From: Silene latifolia
Taxonomy: Eukaryota > Streptophyta > Magnoliopsida > Caryophyllales > Caryophyllaceae
Assembly: GCF_048544455.1 (NCBI RefSeq)
Contig: NC_133535.1
Coordinates: forward strand, 85,994,120-86,058,119
Direction: 5' to 3'
Length of the DNA: 64,000 bases
Shown here: piece by piece, positions 9,496 through 19,806 of the stretch
Numbering within the stretch: the first letter of the stretch is position 1
Layout: each line of letters starts with the position of its first letter
The notes under the pieces: generated by a model
The model's database searches: none
Told to the model about the DNA's origin: nothing
The model's input: the letters and a program-made list of their open reading frames with translations, nothing else
Translations under genes and position numbers: made by a program

Positions 9496-12445
9496 AACAT
9501 TACTCGTCCTCAAGTAAGTCCAAAATCAATGCAAGAGTCACTACTATGATGGAAATCAAGAGTGTGTGCACAATATAAGCATCACTCAACCAATCTACAA
9601 ATAATATCCGAATGAGTATTAGCGCACTTAACGCCCCTTCAACTCACAATTTGACACCCATGAGGGAAGAGTGCCCTATTGCAAGGCAAGTTGGGTCTTG
9701 CTACAAAATTGCGATGCATCTATCATGAAAGCACGTAACCAAGCAATAGAATGCATCTAACAAAATGGTCCACTTTCCTCATCTAAGTGGCCGGATTTTC
9801 AAACAACAAAGCATGGTCTTGATCGGGAGTACCGTCTCAGAAGTTCCAACGGAGGTGCCAACCCCCTAAGCATGACTCAAGCAACCCTCGTGTGACCAAT
9901 GCTCAAGAAAAAAATTCGAGAGCGGGGTAAGGGGAAGCAGGCAAGTCCGCCGAGAATTACCCAACCGATACGAGATTCAACCCAAAGACCCATGATCAAG
10001 GGGACCTAGGCAACGACATCCTCACGATTTCACTCGTCACTCATTTAAAGACCGGGTGATTTTTGTGATAAATAGTAACCGAAATCACTCTCCTAACTCG
10101 ACTAGCGAAAACGTTCCCGCAATCTAATGTGTAAGACCGTCCTATGTCAAATGAAATGCAAACAATGGTAAAATGCACACAATATGAAACAAAGGGTTGT
10201 AACGGGGCTAGGGAGTAGGTCGAAACGGGATTGGTGCAAGCACCGTTTGGATATGTGGAGTTCAAATCAAGAATTGCCGACACATCGTAACCCATTTCTT
10301 ATTGCAACACATGAGACACGTCTATGCCCTAACATAGCATGGATCACCAAAACTATGCAAAAATTGCATAAACCCAACTCAAATTGGAAAAACTCAAAGG
10401 TACTCCTCTTATTTCAAAAAATGGTAACGTCTACACCGTAACAAAGGCTCGATTTCCCAAGCCATGCAAAAAATGTGTAAACCCGACTCATTTTGGAAAA
10501 ATATCAATTTGCCCTTTTATTTAGCAACGGCTTTTTCTACCCCGTTTAATGATGAGGAGGGGTGTTGCTTGCCTTTTCTTTTCTTGACAACATATATACA
10601 ACACAAGTAACTCTTTTTTTCGATCTTTCATGACTTTTTCAATTTTTTTTTTATTTTTTTTTCATTACTTTTTAAAAACCTCTTATTTATATACAATGCC
10701 AAAAACACCAAGCTTTTGACCCGAGTGGACATGTACACTATCCACTATCATGACCCAAATCACCTCCTACAACACAACTACAAAACCGACCAATTCTTGA
10801 TTAAGGAAGGGTGGTTATGGGATGTAGTTATTTTGGTGGGTTGCCAAATGGAAAGGCCAAAGCTCAAAGGGGTGAATCAAAAAGGGAGATGATGGAGGGG
10901 AGAAAACAAGGCTATTTGGCTATGTGAGGTTCATATGCAACGGATTTTTGCTTCATATCATGTGCACAAAAAATGTAATGCAATTTCACAGCCTAAGGAC
11001 AAAATGACACACTTATGCGTCTTGATGTGACACGCCTCGCGAGGAGGCCTACTCTCAAACCTAGATGAGGGCGGGGTATGAATGTACCCGCCCTAGGAGG
11101 CTCTACCTTTTCCTTTGAGTAGCTAAGTCGAGCCTAAGGTCTAGTCTACGGCTCTAGATCTCACAAGATCGGTCTAAACTCATTAGTCAAGCCTGCCTCC
11201 CTCGGCTAACTAAGAGGTCACGGGTGCGAGTCACGGAGAGGGGAAAGGCACAATTGGATGCATAACTCATCATGGGGGTACTTGGTTCCCTTCCTAGATC
11301 ATGTTCAAGCAAAACATTTATTTACAAACGGATGCGAGGCCTCAAATTGAAAAACATGTATATACAAGAACATATGCATGCGAGAATTGAAAATAACAAG
11401 GATAGAAACATGCAACAAGTTAACTAAATCTAATAGCACATCAATCACCAATTATCCAACAGTTCCCCAAAGGAACATCCAAGGCACAAAAACCCGTCCT
11501 CCTCCATATTATACAACAATATAAAAAGAGAGAGAATGGAAAAGGAGAAAGAGATAGGAACGTGTATACCGCGGTCTTCTAGTCTCCTTTTTGCCTCAAA
11601 TGGTTGATGTTTATGCCAAAGGTTAGCCAACAAACAACATATATATACAATGCAATGTTTTTGTAAATTTTTTTTGAAATTTTTCAATTTTTAGGCATTT
11701 TTTGAATTTTTGTCAAATTTAAAGGTATATACAAATATAAACAAATATTCACAAAGTGGATATTTCCCTCCCCACACTTGAACATTACTCGTCCCCGAGT
11801 AAGTCTCCAATGGAACAAGTCTAGGGAGAGAAGAGGGAAAAGAAAGGAACATATTTTTGTATTTTTTCAATTTTTGAAAATAAAAATAACATATTTTTGG
11901 TATTTTTGTTTTTGAAAATGAAAATACATGTTTTTGTGTTTTTTTTTAGGCCCTCCCCACACTTATTCATTTACGTGGGAGGGCATGTTGGAGAAATAAA
12001 AGAACTTGTTTTTGGATTTTTGAATATTTGAAAATAAATAACATATTTTTGTATTTTTAAATTGATGGAATTTCCTCCCCACACTTATTTATTTACATAT
12101 TTCCAATGGAAATAAATGTGTGGAGGAAATTCGGAAATGAAATACATGTTTTTGGTGATTTTTGATTTTTCAAATTTTTAGTGGTTTTCAAATAAGCATG
12201 CAATGCATGATCTAATCTATATGCAATATTGAAATACGATGCAAGCTATACTATATGGATGCAATAACTAAATGTGACAATATTTTACAAAATTAAAATC
12301 TAATGCAATATAGATGAATGCAACTATGTGCCTACTAACTAAATGCATACAAAATTGAAATATGAATGAGAAGTTTGGATTGTTGGGAAACATACTTGAC
12401 ATTTGGATTGGGAAGGGAGCAAAAATAGGCCAAGTGCGAGGCCGT
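9496..12445 (-). other. Long non-coding 3' region of the nested Athila element
   Basis: No credible gene is present between the env-like ORF and the PPT. The PPT-like string AAGTGTGGGGAGG (minus strand) recurs at about 11770, 11951 and 12075. The copy at 11770-11803 repeats about 35 bp of the PPT-proximal sequence at 9484-9520. A/T-rich TTTTTGAAAAT runs fill 11640-12190. Confidence 0.7.
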
Positions 12446-14161
12446 TTAGGACTCATGGTCCCCATCATCATCATCATCGTCCCCGTCCACCGTTCCAAAC
12501 TCGGACTCCCTAAGGAAGTCGTCGGTGTTCATGGGAGCGGTGGAAGCGCCGAAACCCACGTCGGACGCGATGAAGCTACCCGTGGCCGCCCCCAAGGCAC
12601 TCCCAACCTCAGGGTTGGAGAATATGGAGGGGGTACCTCCATACCATTGAGCATCATGCCCCTCCTCTTGAGAAGCGGGAGGGGGAAAGACCGGGGCGGC
12701 AAAGTAATCCGGCCGAAGATTGATGTCGGCGTAGACAAACCTCCCATCCTTGTGGTATCCACCATCCGGCTCAAGGTAGTAAGAGGGGTGGAGGTGGGAA
12801 GGATGCTCGTAGTTCCTTCTCATGTAGTCGTCGTAGACCGGAAATTGACCCACGGAGTTGTCATAGTAGATCCGGTCCAACCTTTGTTCAATGCCCCGCC
12901 TCTCACTAGCGGCGGTTTGCAAACCCAACCACATATCACTCATAAATGTGATCAAATCGGCATGTAGAGGAGGCGGGGGAGGAGGAACGTTGCTAGAAGA
13001 GCCTTCACCAAAATTACCCCCCCCCCCCCCCCAAGGTTGAGGTTGGAAGATGGGTGGTTGGAAGGAGGGGGGTGGCATGAAGTAGTGGAGGGTGGAGGGA
13101 GTCTCCCTCCGGTTGTCACGACCATAGGTGATTGGGTGAGTCGGGGGAGGTTGGGTCTCATCGGCCTTTTCCTCAATCTCAAGGAGGTATGACGCCTCTC
13201 CGGGCTTGATTTTGAATTTTGAAGCATTGGGAATTGGGACATAATTTTTCTTTTGCACTTGCCAATAATCGATCCCATCAAAAAGGTTGGTTTTAATCCA
13301 CTCTAACTTTTTTGTTATCCAATCCTTGGTGATGTAGGTCTCCCCCCGGATCCACCTCAAGTTGGTCAAGTCCACCGGACGGTCTAGGCACCTAGCAATT
13401 CGGGTGATTATCCCACCCACATGAAGAGGGACTTTTTGCCCTAGCGAATTAGCAAGTTTGGCCAAATGGAGAGCCAAATGGTGACCCACATTATTTTCAT
13501 AGGGGGCCGGGGTGGTGAGTAAATAAGACCCCAAAATTTCCAATTCAACAACTCGGAAAACCCATGGCTCATGGGTCACAAAGATTGAACCCCCCCACAA
13601 ATCGATGCCATATGCGAATGGGGGCATTGTGGCACGCAATTTCCGGCCTCTTAACGCCATTTTGATCATCCAATCCCGAAATGGCTTTCCACACCCTAGA
13701 AAAGTGATCGGTCTCGGGTGGTTTAAAGTTTGGGGGATTGGTGAGGCCGAAAATTCGGCATAATCTACAAGGGACAAAGAGTGATCACGGTTCATCAATC
13801 GGAAGTGAATTTGTTCGACCATACGGGTTTGTCGGTGCTTATCTAGGCGGAAGCTACTAAGGAATTCCCATGTGAGACGGGGATAAGTTTCCTCGTGCAA
13901 ATCATACAAGCCTTTCATTCCGACACCTTTAAACAATTCGAAAGTTTCCCCGTCTAAACCCATATTCCTCATAGCCGGTCTACAAATGAATTTAGTCGGG
14001 GTTAAGGGGCGATTTTTGAACAAGATAAATTTACCTTTTTGCGTTTGTGTGACAAACTCGACATCCGGGAAATCGGGATCCGGGTTAGTGTCGTTCGCCG
14101 CTGCCTCAACCAAACGCTGTTGTGCTTGCGCCATTTCTGCCCTTGTCCTCTTGTTTGCCAT
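12446..14161 (-). CDS. Athila ORF-1/env-like protein of the nested retroelement
   Basis: This is an uninterrupted 571-codon frame after integrase, the place of the extra ORF in Athila elements. The start, MANKRTRAEMAQAQQ, is the only upstream ATG in a sensible context. The N-terminal part has the ATHILA ORF-1 pattern (a KFICRPAMRNMGL-like block, then a YPRLTWEFLSSFRL block near residues 90-105). The C-terminal 200 residues are Pro/Gly/Ser-rich and end in a long acidic Asp run. I see no clear transmembrane segment or signal peptide, so 'env-like' refers only to position. It is intact, while the pol genes upstream carry stops. The function of this family is not established. Confidence 0.8.
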   Translation of the reverse strand: MANKRTRAEMAQAQQRLVEAAANDTNPDPDFPDVEFVTQTQKGKFILFKNRPLTPTKFICRPAMRNMGLDGETFELFKGVGMKGLYDLHEETYPRLTWEFLSSFRLDKHRQTRMVEQIHFRLMNRDHSLSLVDYAEFSASPIPQTLNHPRPITFLGCGKPFRDWMIKMALRGRKLRATMPPFAYGIDLWGGSIFVTHEPWVFRVVELEILGSYLLTTPAPYENNVGHHLALHLAKLANSLGQKVPLHVGGIITRIARCLDRPVDLTNLRWIRGETYITKDWITKKLEWIKTNLFDGIDYWQVQKKNYVPIPNASKFKIKPGEASYLLEIEEKADETQPPPTHPITYGRDNRRETPSTLHYFMPPPSFQPPIFQPQPWGGGGGNFGEGSSSNVPPPPPPLHADLITFMSDMWLGLQTAASERRGIEQRLDRIYYDNSVGQFPVYDDYMRRNYEHPSHLHPSYYLEPDGGYHKDGRFVYADINLRPDYFAAPVFPPPASQEEGHDAQWYGGTPSIFSNPEVGSALGAATGSFIASDVGFGASTAPMNTDDFLRESEFGTVDGDDDDDDGDHES

Positions 14162-15151
14162 TGTTGTTGAAGGGTTGAAGGATTAAAAAGGAAGGAGGAG
14201 TAAAGGATTAATGGAGGAAGGATGTATGAAGGTTGATGAATGGAGGTTGAAGGTGGATTGATGGTGATTTGGAGTGAATTGGTGGTAATGGAGAGGAGGA
14301 ATGAGGGAGAATAGTGAAGAAGAAAATTAGAAAAGAATGAGAAAATAAGGGGGTAGACGGGCTGTTTATGCGTATTGTGTGTGTCCCTGCCGGTTGGTGA
14401 ACCGGCAGCCGGTCTGCCGGCAGGGAATTTGCCCAAAATCTTCAAAAAAATCAAATTGTCTCAGTTTAAATTCAACTCGCTGCCGGTCCACCGGCAGAGC
14501 GTACCCCTATTCCCTTTTTAGGCCTTCAGCAAATCCCCTACCGGTGGGCCGGCCTGCTGGCAGGGAGATCTCCTCTTCTTCAATTCTTCACCTTTCTCCT
14601 AAATACGAGCTCCTCTTCCGGTAGGGATTCCTCCTTATAAGGTTTCCTTCCTTTTTCTGCAAGACATGTGCTCCTCTACCGGTGGGCCGGCTGCCGGCCT
14701 ACCGGTAGAGGATTCTCCTCCTTCAGAATTTTTGCTTTTTCATCAAGTGTGGATCTCCCTGCCGGTGGGCCGGCTACCGGCCTGCCGGCAGGGACTTCTC
14801 CTCAGTATAATTTCTTCAAATTTCCATCAAAAAATTTCAACTCGCTACCGGTGGAGGGCACCGGCTGTCGGTCCACCGGCAGGGAGTTACACAATCTCAT
14901 TTTCAACTTGTTTTTCTCTATTGACTCAACAATCAATTCTCGACTCCTACACTTGCCCATTTTTTGAGTTTTCATCTTTCAAACCGACGGTTTATGTCGG
15001 GGTTTTGGGCAAGGCTAAGGGTTCCGCCTTCCAATCCAAATTCTTCAAGAATATTTAATCCAAACTATCTCAAATGCTATCTACATGCATGCTATTTACA
15101 AGTGGTGGTTATTGAGGAACTCCACCAAACCAAAGCTTTCTCAATTTTGAA
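14162..15151 (-). repeat. Pol-to-env-like spacer with a second CCGG palindromic array
   Basis: There is no gene in this 990-bp gap. Modules of the same type as in the LTR U3 occur at about 14389, 14482, 14539, 14617 (partial), 14680, 14761 and 14848, roughly every 60-90 bp. Best copies: CCGGTGGGCCGGCTGCCGG at 14680 and CCGGTGGGCCGGCTACCGG at 14761. On the minus strand, 14380-14162 is a CT-rich leader ahead of the env-like start codon. Confidence 0.8.
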
Positions 15152-16627
15152 TTAATCATCCCCCAAGGATGGGGGGTCTTCAAAATCAACTTCATTTTGG
15201 GTCTCAATGGGTAGACCTTCATAGAAGTACTTAACTCGATGACCATTCACCTTGAAACATTCTCCCTTGTCATTCTTCAACTCAAAGGAACCGTAAGGAA
15301 ACACGGTGACTACTTCAAATGGTCCCGACCATCTAGACCTCAACTTTCCGGGAAATAGTTGAAAACGGGAATTGAAAAGTAGCACCTTGTCACCCACAAC
15401 GATCTCCTTTCTTGTAATTTTTGAGTCATGCCATTTATTGGTCCTTTCCTTGTAAAGTATTGCACTCTTGTAGGCATCCATCCTCAACTCGTCAAGTTCA
15501 TTAAGTTGAAGAAACCTCTTGTTTCCCGCGACATCTAAGTCATAGTTGAGCTCTTTGAGGGCCCATCTTGCTTTGTGTTCCAACTCGAGAGGTAAGTGGC
15601 AAGACTTATCATAGACCAACCGGTAAGGAGTAGTGCCGATTGGGGTCTTGTATGCGGTTCTTAGAACCCACAACACATCGTTGAGCTTGGCACTCCAATC
15701 TTTCCTAGACTTGTTCACAACTCGCTCCAATATAGCTTTGATTTGTCTATTGGAGACTTCCACTTGCCCATTTGTTTGGGGGTGGTAAGCTAGAGCTATT
15801 TTATGCCGGACACCGTACTTCTTGAGGAGTGCATAAATGGCGCGGTTGATGAAATGTGACCCACCATCACTTATAACGGCCCGGGGTACTCCAAAACGGG
15901 GGAAAATATAGTCTTTGAAAAGCTTGGAAACAACCTTTGAGTCATTGGTAGGGGTGGCTATTGCTTCGATCCATTTGGACACATAGTCCACCGCAACTAA
16001 TATATATTGGTTGCCAAATGAAGATGGGAATGGTCCCATGAAATCCACCCCCCATACATCGAAAAGCTCAACTTCTAAGATGTTGTTCAATGGCATCTCA
16101 TCTCTCCTTCCAATGTTACCTCTCCTTTGACAAGAATCACAAGAGTGTACCATGGCATATGCATCTTTGAATAAGGAGGGCCAATATAAGCCACAATGAA
16201 GAACCCGAGCTTGGGTCCTAGATGTGGACAAGTGCCCTCCATAAGTGGTGGCATGGCAAGCTTGGAGAATTGCACGGCCTTCTTCTTGAGAGACACATCT
16301 CCGGTAAATCCCATCATTGCACCTTCTATAGAGGTAAGGGTCCTCCCACACATATCTCTTTGATTCATATCTCAACTTCTTCCTAGCTTGGTTATCAAAT
16401 TCTTCGGGGATAAAGCTAGAACTCAAGAAATTGGCTATATCCGCATACCAAGGGGTGTAATGGGTAATAGCAAGGATAGAATCGTCGGGCAACCATTCAT
16501 CAATGGGGACCCCATCGTATTTATCCCCTCGGGACTCTTTAGTTAACCTCGAAAGATGATCCGCCACAAGGTTTTCGGATCCCGGCTTGTCCTTAATCTC
16601 TAGATCAAATTCTTGAAGGAGTAGCAC
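15152..16627 (-). CDS. Athila integrase with end of RNase H (pol C-terminal part)
   Basis: The 491-codon frame begins inside the RNase H/connection region ([14 protein letters not shown], then ADHLSRL). The H-H-C-C zinc-binding region follows ([10 protein letters not shown]...CDSCQRRG, residues about 120-170). The integrase core has the three acidic residues in [16 protein letters not shown] and [10 protein letters not shown]. The tail has the GPFEV and [11 protein letters not shown] blocks of Ty3/gypsy integrases. The apparent start is only where the frame reopens after a TGA at 16628-16630; the true polyprotein runs in from upstream. Confidence 0.9.
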   Translation of the reverse strand: MLLLQEFDLEIKDKPGSENLVADHLSRLTKESRGDKYDGVPIDEWLPDDSILAITHYTPWYADIANFLSSSFIPEEFDNQARKKLRYESKRYVWEDPYLYRRCNDGIYRRCVSQEEGRAILQACHATTYGGHLSTSRTQARVLHCGLYWPSLFKDAYAMVHSCDSCQRRGNIGRRDEMPLNNILEVELFDVWGVDFMGPFPSSFGNQYILVAVDYVSKWIEAIATPTNDSKVVSKLFKDYIFPRFGVPRAVISDGGSHFINRAIYALLKKYGVRHKIALAYHPQTNGQVEVSNRQIKAILERVVNKSRKDWSAKLNDVLWVLRTAYKTPIGTTPYRLVYDKSCHLPLELEHKARWALKELNYDLDVAGNKRFLQLNELDELRMDAYKSAILYKERTNKWHDSKITRKEIVVGDKVLLFNSRFQLFPGKLRSRWSGPFEVVTVFPYGSFELKNDKGECFKVNGHRVKYFYEGLPIETQNEVDFEDPPSLGDD

Positions 16628-16789
16628 TCATCTCAAAAGTCGGGGTTTAGCGTCCTTCTTCACCATCAATTGTCTTAAGGTGGTGTGGTCGGAGTAAACC
16701 ACCACCTTAGACCCAACAAGGTATTGCCGAAACTTTTCCACGGCATGGACAATTGCTAGCATTTCTTTCTCGGTTGTGGAATACCTGCA
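16628..16789 (-). pseudogene. RNase H segment between two nonsense codons
   Basis: Between the stop at 16790-16792 and the TGA at 16628-16630 the same frame still reads RNase H sequence (YSTTEKEML, then a [12 protein letters not shown] block). The polyprotein is therefore interrupted twice by point changes, not by deletion. Confidence 0.75.
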
Positions 16790-17563
16790 TTATGTTTGAT
16801 AAAGGGTTTTACTTGTATAATATATCACATGGTGCTTCCTATCCACCATTTGACCAAGTACCGCACCAACCGCGAAGTCCGAAGCGTCACACATGATCTC
16901 AAAGGGAAGGCTCCAATCCGGAGCCCGAATTATTGGGGCCGTGACCAATGCTCTCTTCAACCTAAGAAAAGCTTCAAGACAAGATTCATCAAACACAAAG
17001 GGGGCATCTTTGAGGAGTAATGAGGTCAATGGTTTTGCTATCTTTGAAAAATCTTTAATGAAACGCCTATAGAATCCGGCGTGGCCTAGAAAACTTCTCA
17101 CTCCCTTTACATTGGAAGGAGGTGACAAGTTCTCTATAACGGCAACCTTAGCACCATCAACCTCAATACCCCTACTAGAGACAACGTGACCGAGTACAAC
17201 CCCTTCCTCTACCATAAAATGGCATTTTTCCCAATTAAGGACGAGGTTGTGCTCCTCACATCTCTTCAACACATTAGTCAAATTTTCAAGACCATGCTCA
17301 AACGAGTCCCCATGGACACTAAAGTCGTCCATGAAAACGTCCATGCTTTTCTCTAGAAAGTCCGAAAAGATTGCCATCATGCACATTTGAAAGGTGTTGG
17401 GCGCATTGCAAAGCCCGAATGGCATCCTACGATAAGCATAGACTCCTATTGGACAAGTGAATGTTGTCTTCTCTTGGTCGTCCGGGTGGATGGGAATTTG
17501 GAAGAACCCGGAGTAACCGTCTAGAAAGCAATAGTATGCATGGCCCGCGAGCCTCTCTAGCAT
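16790..17563 (-). pseudogene. Athila reverse transcriptase core and start of RNase H
   Basis: The frame contains FLDGYSGFFQIPI (first catalytic Asp), MPFGLCNAP and VFMDDFSVHG, an F-M-D-D active site usual in plant Ty3/gypsy RT. Then come VLGHVVSSRGIEVD, SFLGHAGFYRRFI and the RNase H start (MCDASDFAVGAVLGQ). It ends at a premature stop at 16790. Upstream it connects to the finger domain at 17569-18156 only through a one-base frameshift near 17600. Confidence 0.9.
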
Positions 17564-17568
17564 TTGGT

Positions 17569-18156
17569 CTATGAAGGGAATCGGGAAATGGTCTGTTGGG
17601 TAAGGGTGGCGGCATTAAGTTTCCTATAGTCAATACACATGCGCCACCCGGTCACCGGTCTAGTAGGTAGGGTGGTCCCATCCTCTTGTTCAACCATTTG
17701 TACCCCCCCTTTCTTTGGTACCACGTGAACCGGACTAACCCATTTGCTATCGGTTATTTGGTAGATAATCCCGGCCTCTAGTAATTTCAACACTTCATTT
17801 TTAACCACCTCGGCCATTTTAGGGTTTATCCTCCTAAGACCATCTACCTTGGGTTGACTACCCTCTTCCAAAACAATTCTATGCATGCACAAACTCGGGC
17901 TTAAGCCCTTGATGTCATCAATGCCATACCCAAGTGCCCCTCTATGAGTTTTCAAGATTTGCAAAAGCTTCTTTTCTTGGGACTCACTTAGGTTAGCATT
18001 TATGATCACCGGGTAAGCCTCCCCCTCATCAAGGAAAGCATACTTGAGTGAGGTAGGTAGGGGTTTGAGTTGTACCTTTGGAGGGAGAAAACCCTCTACT
18101 TTCTTCAATAGTTCCTCATCAACTTCATGATCTTCCTTCATAGCCTCATCATGCAA
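17569..18156 (-). pseudogene. Athila protease-RT linker and RT N-terminal part
   Basis: The frame carries GYGIDDIKGLSPSLCMHRI, the RT entry region of Athila/Tat pol, then SKWVSPVHVVPKKGG and WRMCIDYRKLNAAT. It runs out of frame near 17600, where another frame continues into RT. A single-base indel is the simplest reading. Confidence 0.85.
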
Positions 18157-18225
18157 GGGGATTTGAAAAACCTCTTACATCTCCGCTTCTTCACGGGCTA
18201 CTTCATGTACTACCTCATCTATCAA

Positions 18226-19278
18226 CTAAATAGTGCTCAACCTTTCCATCTTTGTTCCTTTCATCAAATTCGGTAGGTTAAATTCGACGTTGTTGCCCTC
18301 AATTTGGAAGGTTAGCCGCCCATTCTTCACATCAATGAGTACTCCTCCGGTAGCCAAAAATGGCCTACCTAGGATGATGGGAGTATGGCTATCCTCCGGA
18401 ATATCAAGGACAACAAAATCGGCGGGAATTAAAAGCTTTCCAACCTTGATGGGTACGTCTTCAAGCACCCCCATAGGGTGCTTGACAGACCTATCCGCCA
18501 ATTGGAGAGTCATTGAAGTGGGAGCAAGGTTTTGAATGCCGATTTTCTTTGAAACCTTTAAAGGAATAACGCTCACACTTGCTCCCAAATCACAAAGAGC
18601 TCTAGATATGGGAACACCACCAACTACACATGGGATTGAAAAGTTTCCCGGGTCACCAAGCTTAGTGGGCATTTTATTAAGGATATGAGCACTACATGCC
18701 TCTTCCATAGCCACTATTTCTTGGTCACCCAAGACTTTTTTCTTTGTCAAAATATCTTTTAAAAATTTTGAGTAGGTTGGCATGTTCATAATCACCTCCG
18801 TAAAGGGTAGGGTAACCTCAAGTTTCTCAAGCATATCACAAAACTTGACATACTTAAGGTTTTCCCTACTCTTTATGGCTCTTGAAGGGTAAGGAATTTT
18901 CGGAACAAGTTGAGAATTGGAAGGTACCTTTGGAGGAGCCGAATTCTTTGTTACCTTTTTAGAGTGTTGCAAAGGTACTTCTTCAATAGCTTCTTCCTCA
19001 TAAGGGAGGTCTTCCACATATCCATCAACATCCTTGTCCACTTGAATTCCCTTTCTAGACAAATCTTCACAAGCTTTCTTCCCTTTCTTGTCTTCACTAG
19101 CTTTACCCGACGGTTCAATGGGTGAGCTTTCCTCTTCACCATTAATTTCCAACTCATTCCCCTTGGGATCTTCATCAACTTCCACCACAAGGTCCTTGTA
19201 GGGGTCCTCAAGCTCTACACCGCTCCTTAACACTATCCCTACATGAAAACTCTTACATTTCATTTGACAAAAAACCAT
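18226..19278 (-). pseudogene. Athila gag C-terminal/protease region, truncated by a Helitron fragment
   Basis: The frame contains LPFTEVIMNMPTYSKFLKDI and, further on, the aspartic protease motif ALCDLGASVSVIP with the DLGA active site of Athila/Tat, followed by PIILGRPFLAT. The first ~12 codons of the open frame (19278 to about 19243) come from Helitron sequence, so that start is artificial. Most of gag is absent. About 70 bp separate the end from the RT linker frame. Confidence 0.85.
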
Positions 19279-19806
19279 TATTTATAAAATTATGAAAATA
19301 ATATAATTAGATTCTTGGTAAAAAAAATGCTATCATTAGAGCATAAATTTCATATAATTTGCAAATGCTACGTGTATTTCATAGTATGTTATATATCCCA
19401 CTTTGAAAAATCATGTTGGTGAGGTAAATATACTATGTATAACCGTATAAATAATAGAATTGTCCCACGTCGAAAGATTAGCATAAAGTTGGGTGATCAT
19501 ATGATTATAAATAGGAGGCATCCTTGGAACATAGGTATTAACCCAAAATATTTTAAGTCTTTTAAGTATTGTCTTAGAAAGATCTTAAAAGTTTATATCA
19601 TCATCTCCAAAATATGATATATATTTTCTAAATTATATTTAAGTGAAGTTCATAATTTTTATATAAAAACTCATACCATTTGACAAAAAAGCATCGTAAA
19701 AAAAGTATGAAAATTATATAATTAAATTAGTGGTAAAAAAAATGTTATCATTAGAGTATTGGTTTCATATCATTTGCACACATTTTAATTATGATAAAAA
19801 AATAGA
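19244..19806 (+). mobile_element. Helitron fragment nearly identical to 5143-5706
   Basis: It runs from acatgaaaactcttac to tttaattatgataaaa with only scattered differences from the complete Helitron in the 5' LTR. Neither Helitron terminus is present. It lies exactly between the truncated Athila gag and the host element's 3' internal region. Confidence 0.85.

Larger units (their letters stand above)
7853..19243 (-). mobile_element. Nested Athila Ty3/gypsy element on the minus strand, 5'-truncated
   Basis: Read on the minus strand, the order is protease region, RT/RNase H, integrase, env-like ORF, 3' UTR, PPT, 3' LTR. This is Athila architecture. The 5' LTR, PBS and most of gag are missing; the sequence breaks at about 19243 against a Helitron fragment. 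Its 3' UTR shares a block with the host element (a region ending GTTGAAGGGGCG at about 9630-9720, compare 4210-4335), so the two are relatives. No second LTR copy is present, so no target duplication can be checked. Confidence 0.85.

Noticed and set aside
12362..12967. 201-codon plus-strand open frame opposite the env-like ORF
   Set aside because: It is a shadow of the minus-strand Athila ORF; its composition follows the other strand and it has no family features.
13018..13032. C-run (also 23207-23221 on the G strand and 40676-40690) as functional elements
   Set aside because: Simple homopolymer tracts; they matter only as possible sequencing or assembly errors.
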